A DNA stretch of 64,000 nucleotides from NCBI GenBank assembly GCA_963705835.1, contig CAVPLC010000088.1, forward strand, positions 95,234 through 159,233, written 5' to 3'. The stretch comes from Palsa-504 sp963705835 (lineage in GTDB: Bacteria; Actinomycetota; Actinomycetes; Streptosporangiales; Streptosporangiaceae). The notes below the pieces were generated by a model. It was not told the DNA's origin, did not search any database, and worked only from the letters and a program-made list of their open reading frames with translations. Position numbers and translations under genes: made by a program. Shown here piece by piece: positions 25,730 to 35,125 of the stretch (its first letter is position 1; the number at the start of each line of letters is the position of its first letter).

Positions 25730-27295
25730 ATGACCTTCAGCCGCAGGGAATTCCTCAAGGCCGGCCTGGCCGGCTCACTGGCCGTGGGCGCCGGCGGGCT
25801 GCTCAGCGCGTGCGGAACCGGCAACACGATCAAGGCGTTCACCACCTCGACCGCGGGCAAGCCGCGCATGGGCGGCCAGTTGCGGGCCGGCCTCACCGGC
25901 GGATCGACGGCCGACACGCTGAGCCCGCTCAACCCCATCACCAACGTCGACTTCTCCAGGATCAACAACCTGTACGAGCCGCTGGTCGGGCTGACCCCGG
26001 AGGCGCTGCCGGTCAACGTGCTGGCCGAGGAGCTCACGTCTAACGCCAAGGCCACCGAGTGGACGATCCGGGTCAGGCAGGGCATCACCTTCCACAACGG
26101 CAAGCCGCTGACCGCCAACGACGTCATCTACACGTTCCGGCAGATCCTCAACCCGAAGGCCCCGGGGGCCGCGGCGGCGGGCCTGGCCTCCATCGACGCG
26201 AAGGGCATGACCAAGCTCGACGCGTACACGGTGCGGATCCCGTGCAGCACGCCGTTCGCCACCCTGCACCAGGCCCTGGCCATACCCGGCTACTCGGACA
26301 TCATCCCGGTCGGCTTCAACCCGGCGGCCCCGGCCGGCACCGGCCCGTTCAAGGTGAAGAGCTTCAGCCCGGGCACCCAGTCGACCTTCGTCCGCTACGA
26401 CGGTTACTGGCAGGCCAGGCCGTATCTGGACGAGATCGTCATCACCGACTACGCCGACCAGGTCAGCCAGGTGAACTCGCTGCTGGCCGGGCAGGTCAAC
26501 GCGGTCAACCTGCTGTCTACGGACGTGATCTCGGAGGTCCAGGGCGAGAGCAAGAACGTCCTGCTCTCGGCGGGCGGCGGCTGGAACCCGTTCACCGTGC
26601 GGGTGGACGCCAAGCCCTTCAACGACGTGCGCATCCGCCAGGCCCTGCGGCTGGTCGTCGACCGCCAGCAGATGCTCAACCTGGTCTTCGGCGGCTTCGG
26701 GACGCTGGGTAACGACGTGTTCGGGATCTGGGCCCCGGAGTACGACCACAGCCTGCCGCAGCGGCACCAGGACATCGACCAGGCCAAGTCGCTGCTCAAG
26801 GCGGCGGGCGCCGAGGGCCTGCACGTCACGCTGGTCACCTCCGACATTGCGCAGGGCACGGTCCTGGCCGCGCAGGTGTTCGCGCAGCAGGCCTCGGCGG
26901 CCGGGATATCGGTGAGCGTGGACGACGTGACCGTCAACGAGTTCTACGGCACGAACTACCTGAAGTGGGCGTTCGCCCAGGACTACTGGTTCTACAACTT
27001 CTACCTGCCGCAGGTGTCGCTGGCCACGCTGCCGACCGCGCCGTTCAACGAGACGCACTGGAACAACGCCCGGTACAACTCGCTGTACGCCCAGGCCATC
27101 GCCACCACTGACGCCTCGCTCAGCACCGAGCTCGCGCACGAGATGCAGCAGATCGAGTACAACGAGGGCGGTTACATCATCCCGTTCTTCCCGCCGGTCA
27201 TCGACGGTTTCGGCGCCAACGTCGGCGGACTGGTCCCGTCCAAGATCGGCTTGTCGCTGAACGCCTACGACTTCAAGGGTGTGTGGCTATCTTGA
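25730..27295 (+). CDS. Family 5 extracellular solute-binding protein of an ABC importer
   Basis: A 521-residue lipoprotein. The N-terminus has a twin-arginine-type signal (SRREFLKAGLAGSLAVGAGG) ending in a lipobox LSAC, so it is anchored outside the membrane. The mature part has the DppA/OppA family features: INNLYEPLVGLTPEALPV, WTIRVRQGITFHNGKPLTANDVIYTFRQ, and FNDVRIRQALRLVVDRQQM. Substrates of the family include peptides, nickel and opines. Placed in a carnitine-type operon it may bind carnitine, acylcarnitines or a related compound, which would be unusual for this family. Ends overlapping the permease start. Confidence 0.92.
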   Translation: MTFSRREFLKAGLAGSLAVGAGGLLSACGTGNTIKAFTTSTAGKPRMGGQLRAGLTGGSTADTLSPLNPITNVDFSRINNLYEPLVGLTPEALPVNVLAEELTSNAKATEWTIRVRQGITFHNGKPLTANDVIYTFRQILNPKAPGAAAAGLASIDAKGMTKLDAYTVRIPCSTPFATLHQALAIPGYSDIIPVGFNPAAPAGTGPFKVKSFSPGTQSTFVRYDGYWQARPYLDEIVITDYADQVSQVNSLLAGQVNAVNLLSTDVISEVQGESKNVLLSAGGGWNPFTVRVDAKPFNDVRIRQALRLVVDRQQMLNLVFGGFGTLGNDVFGIWAPEYDHSLPQRHQDIDQAKSLLKAAGAEGLHVTLVTSDIAQGTVLAAQVFAQQASAAGISVSVDDVTVNEFYGTNYLKWAFAQDYWFYNFYLPQVSLATLPTAPFNETHWNNARYNSLYAQAIATTDASLSTELAHEMQQIEYNEGGYIIPFFPPVIDGFGANVGGLVPSKIGLSLNAYDFKGVWLS

Positions 27296-28312
27296 CAACC
27301 GCGACTGAGGCACCCGAACGCGTCGGCCCCCCGTCCAAGGCCGCCCGGCCGCATCCCATCCGGGACCTGCTGATCAAGCGGAGCCTGATCGGCATCCTCA
27401 CGCTCGTGCTGGTGTCGATCCTGGTGTTCGCCGCGACGCAGACGCTGCCGGGCAACGCGGCGAGCGCGGTGCTGCAGAACACGGCCACCCCGCAACGCCT
27501 GGCCGCGCTCGAGAAACAGCTGGGCCTGAACCGGCCCGCGGTCGAGCAGTACTGGACGTGGCTCACCGGCGTCCTGCACGGCAACTTCGGCACCTCGCTG
27601 GCCAATGGGCAGCCGGTGAGCACCCTGGTCGGCGGGCGGATCCTGAACTCGCTGGTCCTCGTGGTCCTGGCCGGCGTGATCGGCACGCTGATCGGCGTGG
27701 GACTCGGCGTGCTCTGTGCGGCGCGCCGGGACAGCGTCTTCGACCACGTGCTGTCGGTCATCTCGCTGGCCGTCACGGCACTGCCGGAATTCGTCGTGGC
27801 AGTGGTCCTGGTCATCTTCTTCGCCGCGGTCGTCGTCCACTGGTTCCCCGCGGTCTCGGTGTTCGTGCCGGGCACCGCGCCGTGGTCGAACCCGAGGGAG
27901 CTCGTGTTGCCGGTGGCGACGCTGGTCATCGTCGTCGTGCCGTACGTGTTCCGGATGATGCGAGCGTCGATGATCGACGCGCTGGAAAGCGACTACGTGC
28001 AGATGGCACGGCTCAAGGGGGTGCCGAAGTGGCGGGTGCTGCTGTTCCACGCGCTGCCGAACGCCATCGCGCCGACGATCCAGGTGATCGGGCTGAGCTT
28101 TCCTGTACCTGGCCGGCGGCGTGGTGGTCGTCGAGTACGTGTTCAACTACCCGGGGCTCGGGCAGGCCCTGGTGTCGGCGGTCTCTAACCGGGACATCCC
28201 GCAGATCCAGGCCATCGTGCTGGTCCTCGCGGCCTTCTATATCGCCGTCAACATCCTGACCGACGTCATAGCGCTCGCCGTGAGCCCGCGGCGGCGGCTG
28301 CCCAGATCCTGA
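27283..28312 (+). CDS. Dpp-type ABC permease 1 (DppB-like), frameshifted
   Basis: About 342 residues with six membrane helices and the binding-protein-dependent transport loop (DYVQMARLKGVPKWRVLLFHALPNAIAP). The frame breaks at about 28100, where TTT in AGCTTTCCTG should be TT; the continuation FLYLAGGVVVVEYVFNYPGLGQALV is exactly the family's end region. GTG start overlaps the stop of the binding-protein gene by 13 bases. It pairs with the next permease to form the channel. Confidence 0.88.
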
Positions 28313-28322
28313 GGAGGTGCCC

Positions 28323-29231
28323 GTGGCGCTCAAGGGCAAGGGACACAGGCCCGAGGTGATCGCCGTACTCGGCCGGGCGGTGCGGACTCCGCGCGGCACC
28401 GTCGGACTGGTGATCGCGGGGCTGGTGATAATCGTGGCCGTGATCGGCCCGGCCGTCGCGCCGTACTCGACCACCCAGTTCGTGACGGCGCCGTTCGCCC
28501 GGGCCTCGAGCGCCGCGTGGCTCGGCGGTGACGTCCTCGGCCGGGACGTGCTGACCCGGACCCTGAACGGCGGCTGGGAGCTGCTGGCCATGGCGGCCGT
28601 CGCGACCGCGCTCGGCGTGGTCGTCGGGGCCCTGCTCGGCGTGATGGCCGCCTATTACGGCGGCCTGTGGGACAGCGTGATCATGCGCGCGGTCGACGTG
28701 ATCCTGGCCTTCCCGCAGCTGGTGTTCGCGCTGCTGCTGGTCAGCATCCTCGGCCCGAAGATCTGGCTGATCGTGCTGGCCGTGGCCATCTCGCACGCGC
28801 CGCAGGTGGCCCGGGTGGCCCGCGCGGCGGCGCTGGACATCAGCGAGCGGGACTTCGTCAAGGCCATGCAGATCCTCGGCATCCCGGGCCGCCGGATCAT
28901 CCGCAGGGACGTGCTGCCCAACCTGACTTCGGTGCTCATGGTGGAGATCGGACTGCGGCTCACCTATTCCATGCTGGTCATCGCCGGGCTGAGCTTCCTC
29001 GGCTTCGGCCTGCAGCCGCCCGCGGCGAGCTGGGGCCTGATGATCAACGAGAACCGGGTCGGGCTGATTGCCAACCCGTGGGGGGTGCTCATGCCGGCCA
29101 TCCTCATCGCGCTGTTCACCATCGGCGTGAACACCTTCACCGACTCGGTGGCACGGGCCTCGCTCGGGGTCGGCGGCCGGGCCATCGAACCGGAGGCCGA
29201 GCTCAGCCTGGTGGCGAGGGAGGTGACATGA
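28323..29231 (+). CDS. Dpp-type ABC permease 2 (DppC-like)
   Basis: About 302 residues with the DppC signature: an N-terminal cytosolic segment, GGDVLGRDVLTRTLNGGWELL, and the coupling loop RAAALDISERDFVKAMQILGIPGRRIIRRDVLPN, with a last loop LSFLGFGLQPPAASWGLMI. GAGGAGG at 28311-28317 fixes the GTG at 28323. Stop overlaps the ATG of the ATPase gene by 4 bases (ATGA). Confidence 0.92.
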   Translation: MALKGKGHRPEVIAVLGRAVRTPRGTVGLVIAGLVIIVAVIGPAVAPYSTTQFVTAPFARASSAAWLGGDVLGRDVLTRTLNGGWELLAMAAVATALGVVVGALLGVMAAYYGGLWDSVIMRAVDVILAFPQLVFALLLVSILGPKIWLIVLAVAISHAPQVARVARAAALDISERDFVKAMQILGIPGRRIIRRDVLPNLTSVLMVEIGLRLTYSMLVIAGLSFLGFGLQPPAASWGLMINENRVGLIANPWGVLMPAILIALFTIGVNTFTDSVARASLGVGGRAIEPEAELSLVAREVT

Positions 29232-31081
29232 CCGCCCCATCCGAAAACATCCCGGTGACCGCCCCGGCCGAGGACATCCCGGTGACCAAGGCGGAAGCCA
29301 GCCGGGCACGCCCCGGCTGGCGGTGGAGAACCTGCGGATCGTGATGCCAGCGACCCGGAGGCGGCCGGAGGCCAACGTCGTCGACCAGGTGTCGTTCACG
29401 GTCCAGCCGGGGCACGTGCTCGGGCTGGTGGGCGAATCGGGATCGGGCAAGACCACGGTCGCGCTCGCCCTGCTCGGCCTGGTCAAGCGGGGCCTGGCCA
29501 TCGGCGGCGGCAAGGTGCTCATCGACGGCCGCGACATCCTCGCGCTGTCAGAACACGAGCTGCAGAAACTGCGCGGCCGGACGGTCGCCTACGTCCCGCA
29601 GGACCCGGGCAGCGCGCTCAACCCGGTGCTGAAGGTCGGCACCCAGCTGCGCGAGGTCTTCGCCGTCCACGGCGGCGACACCGACCGGCTCACGCAGGTG
29701 ATGGCCGAGGCCGGCCTGGAGGACCCGGGCCCGATCCTCGCCTCTTACCCGCACCAGCTTTCCGGCGGGCAGCAGCAGCGGGTGGCCCTGGCCATGGCGT
29801 TCGCCTGCCGGCCACGGCTGATCGTGCTGGACGAGCCGACCACCGGCCTGGACGTCACCACCCAGCGCCGGGTCCTGGATACCGTGCGCGGGCTATGCCA
29901 CACCTACCAGGTGGCCGCCGTCTACATCACCCACGACCTGGCCGTGGTGGCCGAGATCGCCAACCACGTCGCGGTGATGTACGCCGGCCGGCTGATCGAG
30001 ATCGGCGCGGCGAGGGAACTGTTCGCGCACCCGGCGCATCCGTACACCCGCGGGCTGATGCGGGCCATCCCCTTGATGGAGACCTCCCACCAGCTGCACG
30101 GCATGGCCGGCTCTCCACCTCGCCCGGGCAACCGCCCGGCCGGCTGCTCCTTCCAGCCGCGCTGCGAGTTCGCGATCGCGGAGTGTGAGCTGCGCGAGCC
30201 GCAGGCGGTCGTCGTGTCGGATACCGGGCACGCGGCCAACTGCGTGCGCGCCCTGGAAGTCACCGCGCTGTCGGGCAGCGCCCTGCTGGCCCGGGAGCGC
30301 ACGGTGCCTGCGGCCGCGGAACCGGTGCTCATGGTCAGCGGGGTCTCGGTCTCCTACACGAATAAGCCGGTGCTGCGGGACGTCAACCTCGACGTGGGAG
30401 CCAAGAAGGCGGTCGCGATCGTCGGCACCTCGGGGTCGGGCAAGACCACGCTGGCCAGGTGCGTCGTCGGTCTGCACAAGGACTGGACGGGCACGATCAC
30501 ATTCGGCGGCCAGCAGCTCCCGCCCGGCGTCCGCGGCAGGACGCAGGACCAGTTGCGCAAGATCCAGTTCGTCGCGCAGAACCCGTACTCCTCGCTCAAC
30601 CCCCGGCAGACGATCGGCCAGATCATCGGGAATCCGCTCTCCCACTTCAGCAAGCTCCCGGCCAGGGAACGCGACAAGCGGATCGGGGACGCGCTGACCT
30701 CGGTGGCGCTGCGGGAGTCGTTCGCGGCGCGCTACCCCGACGAACTGTCCGGCGGGGAGACGACAGCGGGTCGCGCTGGCCCGCGCCCTCATCGTCGACC
30801 CTGAGCTGCTCGTCTGCGACGAGATCACCTCGGCGCTCGACGTGTCGGTGCAGGCGGCGATCGTCGAGCTGCTGCTGCGGCTGCAGGCCGAGCGCGGGCT
30901 CTCGCTGATGTTCATCACCCACAACCTGCCGCTGGTCCGGAGCATCGCGGACGACGTGACGGTGATCAGCGCCGGGCAGGTCTGCGAGCACGGCACGGTC
31001 ACGCAGGTGCTGACGGCACCCAAAGAGGCCTACACCCAGCAGCTGATCGCCGACGTGCCCAGCTTCGAGCACACCGGGTGA
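29228..31081 (+). CDS. Fused double ATPase of the Dpp-type importer (DppD-DppF), two frameshifts
   Basis: One polypeptide of about 617 residues holding both ATPases. Half one: Walker A GESGSGKTT, LSGGQQQRVALAMAF, LIVLDEPTTGLD, then the oligopeptide C-terminal Cys motif (CSFQPRCEFAIAEC). Half two: Walker A GTSGSGKTT, LSGGE, then after a frame change RQRVALARALIVDPELLVCDEITSALD and ITHNLPLVR. The break at about 30760 is one extra A in GGGGAGACGA. A second discontinuity near 29305, between the ATG at 29228 (GGAGG before it) and the first domain, looks like a missing base; GTG 29323 is the alternative start. Confidence 0.85.
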
Positions 31082-31560
31082 GTCCTGCAGGACTCGGTAC
31101 CGGCGGCCGGCCCCTCGACACTGGAGGCAGGACCGTGCCGCCGGAGTGGATCGACTACAACGGCCACATGAATGACGCCTATTACTTCATGGCGTTCACC
31201 GAGGCGACCGAGGCGTTCCTGGACCACGTCGGCCTGGGCGCCGTCTACCGGGCCCGGACCGGCAGCGGGATCTACACGGTGGAAAGCCACCTGTGCTTCC
31301 TGTCCGGTGTGGTCGGGGGCGCGGTTTTGGCCTACCAGACCCAGCTGCTCGGCCACGACGCCAAGCGGCTGCACGTGTTCCACCGGATGAGTGATTCTGG
31401 AACGCTGGTGGCGACGTGCGAGCTGATGTTCCTGCACGTCAGCGGGGAGCGGGTGGCGCCGATGCCGCTCGAGGCGGTCGCCGCGGTGGACGCGCTGGCC
31501 GTCTCGCACGCCGCGCTCCCCCGGCCGGACCGGGCCGGCAAGATGCTGGGATTGCTTTAA
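31078..31560 (+). CDS. Hotdog-fold thioesterase, probable betainyl-CoA thioesterase
   Basis: A 160-residue 4HBT-type thioesterase. The opening PPEWIDYNGHMNDAYYFMAF with the catalytic Asp/Asn-His region, then ESHLCFLSGVVGG and AKRLHVFHRM, match CdhB-type betainyl-CoA thioesterases that are often fused to carnitine dehydrogenase in other bacteria. It would release betaine and CoA as the last step of the route. GTG start overlaps the ATPase stop by 4 bases (GTGA), so it closes the transporter operon. Confidence 0.82.
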   Translation: MSPAGLGTGGRPLDTGGRTVPPEWIDYNGHMNDAYYFMAFTEATEAFLDHVGLGAVYRARTGSGIYTVESHLCFLSGVVGGAVLAYQTQLLGHDAKRLHVFHRMSDSGTLVATCELMFLHVSGERVAPMPLEAVAAVDALAVSHAALPRPDRAGKMLGLL

Positions 31561-31649
31561 GCCGAATAAAGGCGTGCAGCCACTGGCCAATATAAGCACT
31601 GTCCCCGCCTGCGCAGGGAAAATACATCAGCGTGGCGAAAGCGAGCGTA

Positions 31650-32288
31650 CTACCTGGCATGCACAGACACCTCGTGTCCCCAGACTACGATCCTTACTGG
31701 TGTGAAGGCGAGAGTTACCGGCCAGCATGTGACAAGGATCAGAGTATGAGGGTATGCTGTCCGTGATTTGAGCACCGCGACATCGGTGTAACTGACCTTG
31801 GCGTGCGAATCCACGGCGTACGTGTACTGGCAATGCGCCGTGGTGACGATTACCTGGTTGCCAGGTTTCAGGTTCCAGAGGTGCAAAAATGGATTTCCGG
31901 CCGTGATGTCGTGTGCCGCCACCCCGAAGTTAACGCCGCCAGGCATCGAGGTCCCGGTGATGTGTCCCGGCCCGAGGGCGAGCTGGGTCAGCGTCGTTCC
32001 CTCGACGACCGCGAACTTCCACCGAGGGCCGAAGGCCGGGATCGTCATGAGTGCGAACGGCTGAGACGGCTTCAGACGCTGCGGCGGGTCGGTGCATGCT
32101 GAGACAGCGGGTACCGGCTGTGAGACACCGGGTACCGGCTTCTGGGTCGCCCACGTGCGCTGTAGCTGCTGCTGCAGGGCATGCTGACGGTGACCGGCCA
32201 GCGGGTCTGCCACCGTCCAGGCGACAAGCCCGCCGAGCGCGAGCCCGGCAACAATCAGCAGAACACCCAAGCTCTTTCCCACGTTCAT
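31650..32288 (-). CDS. Sortase, class E-like
   Basis: 212 residues: an N-terminal membrane helix (about 6-26), then the sortase barrel beginning MTIPAFGPRWKFAVVEG and GPGHITGTSMPGGVNFGVAAHD. The catalytic triad is His126 (VAAHD), Cys188 (TLILVTCWP) and Arg199 (TPVRIVVWG). Sortases cut LPxTG-like signals and join proteins to the wall. It is the last gene of the six-gene exopolysaccharide unit, starting with ATGA overlap on the preceding gene; the first gene of that unit encodes an LPITG mini-protein that could be its substrate. The usual GHR after His is GHD-like here. Confidence 0.85.
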   Translation of the reverse strand: MNVGKSLGVLLIVAGLALGGLVAWTVADPLAGHRQHALQQQLQRTWATQKPVPGVSQPVPAVSACTDPPQRLKPSQPFALMTIPAFGPRWKFAVVEGTTLTQLALGPGHITGTSMPGGVNFGVAAHDITAGNPFLHLWNLKPGNQVIVTTAHCQYTYAVDSHAKVSYTDVAVLKSRTAYPHTLILVTCWPVTLAFTPVRIVVWGHEVSVHAR

Positions 32289-32623
32289 AACAGGACGCTG
32301 ACCCGGGGCAGTCGCGCGGCGCGGCCAGTGGTGTCCTGCAGGATGCTGGCCTGGCTCACGATCTCTGTCAGGTCACCATACGCACTGTGCGCCTGGAGAA
32401 GGATCGCCAGGTCTACGGGGTCGCCCTGCCACCGGGTGATCTTCTCGCCGTCCACCGCGATATTGTCATCGGTAAGGTCATCGATAGGCGACTGGCCAGC
32501 ATTCAGCATCCGCACTCGCTGCTCGCTGATATCGCAGCCGGTAACGTCCATTCCGGCTGCTACCGCCTGCTGGGCTAGCGGCAAGCCGACATAGCCGAGA
32601 CCCATCACCAAAAGTTTTGTCAT
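32285..32623 (-). CDS. UDP-sugar 6-dehydrogenase-like protein with internal deletion
   Basis: Only 112 residues, while UDP-glucose/UDP-HexNAc dehydrogenases have about 430. Residues 1-55 are the N-terminal NAD domain start (LLVMGLGYVGLPLAQQAVAAGM, LNAGQSPIDDLTDD). Residues about 65-105 (DPVDLAILLQAHSAYGDLTE, ILQDTTGR) match the extreme C-terminal UDP-binding domain. The central half, including the catalytic Cys, is missing but the frame is kept. It cannot be an active dehydrogenase. It sits between GH18 and sortase genes, overlapping the latter by 4 bases. It could be a regulatory remnant, a deletion pseudogene, or an assembly collapse. Confidence 0.7.
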   Translation of the reverse strand: MTKLLVMGLGYVGLPLAQQAVAAGMDVTGCDISEQRVRMLNAGQSPIDDLTDDNIAVDGEKITRWQGDPVDLAILLQAHSAYGDLTEIVSQASILQDTTGRAARLPRVSVLL

Positions 32624-32668
32624 GATATTTTCTTCTTCTTGAGGTTTTCGATGCCGAAGATGAAGAGC

Positions 32669-33520
32669 TTAGTCCTCGTCGTGTCCGTGTTGCCCTATGA
32701 TGAGCGGATGGAATGTCGTCTCGAAGGACCAGCCCTCTGCATGGTCGGCGGCGGCCTCCCAGCAGAATGCCCCCCGGAGCGATGGATATTTGGTGACCAG
32801 CGTCTTCCAGACCGTGGCGAATGATGAGAATGTCATCGTCTCGGAGACGACGCTGGCGATGCCGTACCCGAGCCCGACCTTGGCGGCGTTGTAATTGACG
32901 AGCGGCAGCCAGGCGGACTCAATGCTGCTGATCTCATTGCTGATCTTGCTGCTCTCCGTGGAGAGCCCTTCGAGATCGTAGTACTGCGGTGCCACGAGAT
33001 CGAGGACTCCGGCCTTGTAGAGCGTGGAGCAGAGATTCCTGTCGGCCGAGGACCACGGCGCGGGCGGGTACGTGATCATGAAGTTGCTGCCAAACGCCGC
33101 CTTGAGTTTCTCGGAGATATAGACCATCTGCGACGGGTAGAGCGTGCCGCCCTCGATGTCGAGGTCAACACCGTCGAATCCGCCGAGCTGCGTATGGATC
33201 TTCTCGATGCTGGCAGTGAAGGCATCCGATCGTGTCTGAGTACTGAGATCGATGTAGGAATTGGCGCCGCCCACGGACAGGATGACGGACCGCCCGGCGG
33301 CCCGGATGGCCGCCAGGTCGGTGTTGAACTGCGTCGCGCTCTCCCGGTTCTGAGACCAGCACACGGCTCCGGTGGTCCCGGGCGGCCCTCCCACAGGCAC
33401 AGCCGCGAAAAGCCAGATCGTGTTGTAACCGGAAGGGATAGCGCTCAGGGCCGGGCCGTTCCATACCGGCCAGTAGCACCCGAGAACGCGGGACGGAAGA
33501 GCGGGCATTGCCGGGTTCAC
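32669..33520 (-). CDS. GH18-family glycoside hydrolase (chitinase-like)
   Basis: 283 residues with a GH18 barrel: ILSVGG (SxGG, residues 80-85) and FDGVDLDIEGG with the DxxDxDxE catalytic line (Glu123). VAPQYYDLEG provides the usual Tyr/Gln late motif. There is no signal peptide or membrane anchor, odd for a glycan hydrolase in a secreted-polysaccharide operon; it might act inside, or a start could be mis-set. It follows the deacetylase gene by 18 bases on the same strand. Confidence 0.82.
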   Translation of the reverse strand: MNPAMPALPSRVLGCYWPVWNGPALSAIPSGYNTIWLFAAVPVGGPPGTTGAVCWSQNRESATQFNTDLAAIRAAGRSVILSVGGANSYIDLSTQTRSDAFTASIEKIHTQLGGFDGVDLDIEGGTLYPSQMVYISEKLKAAFGSNFMITYPPAPWSSADRNLCSTLYKAGVLDLVAPQYYDLEGLSTESSKISNEISSIESAWLPLVNYNAAKVGLGYGIASVVSETMTFSSFATVWKTLVTKYPSLRGAFCWEAAADHAEGWSFETTFHPLIIGQHGHDED

Positions 33521-33538
33521 ACTTCTTCCATGGAGACA

Positions 33539-35125
33539 CTAATTCGCGACCATCTCGTAATCGTCAGTTGTGAGCGTCCCGTTGCCGCTCAGCGCGACGC
33601 CGAAGCTTACCGCTGTCGCACCTGCTGGCAGCGGGGCCGTGGTGAATGAGATCAGGTTCCAGCCGGACGAGTTGGGGATGGCGAACCCCGACGTCCAGTA
33701 ATTCCAGACGTTGTTCGCATCGCGGTAATAGGCGACGATGCCTGCACTCCCTGACCATTGTCCTTTTGTCCAGGCCCAGAAGGTGTACGTGTGGCCGGGC
33801 TGGGCGAGCGGCGTGTAGGTGTTGCTGGACGTCGTGCCCGAGCCGCGCTGGACGATCACCCACTTGGCGTCCCCGCTCTGCCAGTTGGAGACCGAGACGG
33901 TAACAGCCTGGGCACCCGTGTGCGCGTCCGCGGTGGTCCCGAAGGTAGCGGTCCGGGTACCCCAGCCCGCCGTCATCCATCCGGCTGGCCACGTGGTCGG
34001 GAAGCTCCCGGCGTTGCCTGCTGGCCAGTCCGTCTCGACAGACGCGTTGACCACGAGGCCGGATGCCGGTTCGGCAGTCGGCGGCATGGCCACGAGCCCG
34101 CCGGTCGCGTCGGCCCGCATGGTGCGGGTCGTGCAGAACCCATTGGCGTTCATCCAGTCCACGATCGGCTGGAGCGCGTTATACAGCGTCGTTCCGGTCG
34201 TGTCGTGGAAGGCCAGGATCGCGGGCTGTGACGGCGTGGACTGCTGCATGCCGGGGTAGAAGCGCCCGCTGGCCGACGTGTACCCGACCGTCACGTTCTG
34301 GACGATCTGATCCGTGCCGACACCGGCCCAGTCGCGGCTGTCGGCGATCACGCCGCCCGTGCTGCTCTGGAGCGCGAACGGGGCCACGATCTGGAGCCCG
34401 AAGGTGTTCCGGATCAGCGTGTCTTCCTCGGTGTTCACATCGCCGTACGGCGGCCGGTACGTGGTCGGGGCCGGCAGGCCGAGAGCGGTAACTGCGCTCT
34501 GCGTCTGCCCGATCTCGCTGGTGACCTGCGCGTCGGTCAGCGGCGCGGTCCCCGTGGAGGCCCCCGTGAACGACTGGTGATCCCAGGTGTGGTTGCCGAT
34601 GATGTCGCCCGAGGCGACCTCGTTCTTGACGATCTGCGCCCCGGCGCTGACCTTATCGCCGATGACGAAGAAGTAGCCCTTGATGTTGAGGGCGTTCATC
34701 TCATCCAGCAAAGGCTGGGTCGTGGTCGTGCTCGGGCCGTCATCGAAGGTGAAGATCGCGTAGCCCTTACAACTGGTGTTCAGCAGCGGGCGCACGGCAG
34801 GCGCGTCCGTAGCCAGGCCTGCCACCTTCGGTGACGCCCCGGGCGACGTCGGCAGCGTCGTGGCCGGGTGCAGGGGCCTGATCAGCGGGCTATTCGGATT
34901 GGTCTCATACGGAATGGTCGATGTTGCCTGGCCGGGACCTCGCTTCGCTGGCGTCATCGCGCCAGATGGCGGAGCGCGGAACGCCGGGCCGTCAGGCCCG
35001 TTCACGCCGCCAGGGATTGCCGGGCCAGATGGTACGGTGCCAGCCGACGCAGCTCCCGTAAAGGCAAACGCGACCAGGGCTATAGCCGCGCCTCCCGTAA
35101 TGATCCTTCTTTTAAACGCATACAT
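33539..35125 (-). CDS. Secreted polysaccharide deacetylase with C-terminal carbohydrate-binding module
   Basis: 528 residues. Signal peptide at 1-28, a Pro/Gly-rich linker to about 120, then a NodB domain with IFTFDDGPS (metal Asp), GNHTWDHQSF (two metal His), TYRPPYGD and PAILAFHD. The last about 170 residues form a beta-sandwich of CBM4/9 type (TATFGTTADAHTGAQAVTVSV...YTFWAWTKGQW). It would remove N-acetyl groups from an exported glucosamine-type polymer. ATG overlaps the synthase stop by 14 bases and has GGAGG before it. Confidence 0.9.
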   Translation of the reverse strand: MYAFKRRIITGGAAIALVAFAFTGAASAGTVPSGPAIPGGVNGPDGPAFRAPPSGAMTPAKRGPGQATSTIPYETNPNSPLIRPLHPATTLPTSPGASPKVAGLATDAPAVRPLLNTSCKGYAIFTFDDGPSTTTTQPLLDEMNALNIKGYFFVIGDKVSAGAQIVKNEVASGDIIGNHTWDHQSFTGASTGTAPLTDAQVTSEIGQTQSAVTALGLPAPTTYRPPYGDVNTEEDTLIRNTFGLQIVAPFALQSSTGGVIADSRDWAGVGTDQIVQNVTVGYTSASGRFYPGMQQSTPSQPAILAFHDTTGTTLYNALQPIVDWMNANGFCTTRTMRADATGGLVAMPPTAEPASGLVVNASVETDWPAGNAGSFPTTWPAGWMTAGWGTRTATFGTTADAHTGAQAVTVSVSNWQSGDAKWVIVQRGSGTTSSNTYTPLAQPGHTYTFWAWTKGQWSGSAGIVAYYRDANNVWNYWTSGFAIPNSSGWNLISFTTAPLPAGATAVSFGVALSGNGTLTTDDYEMVAN

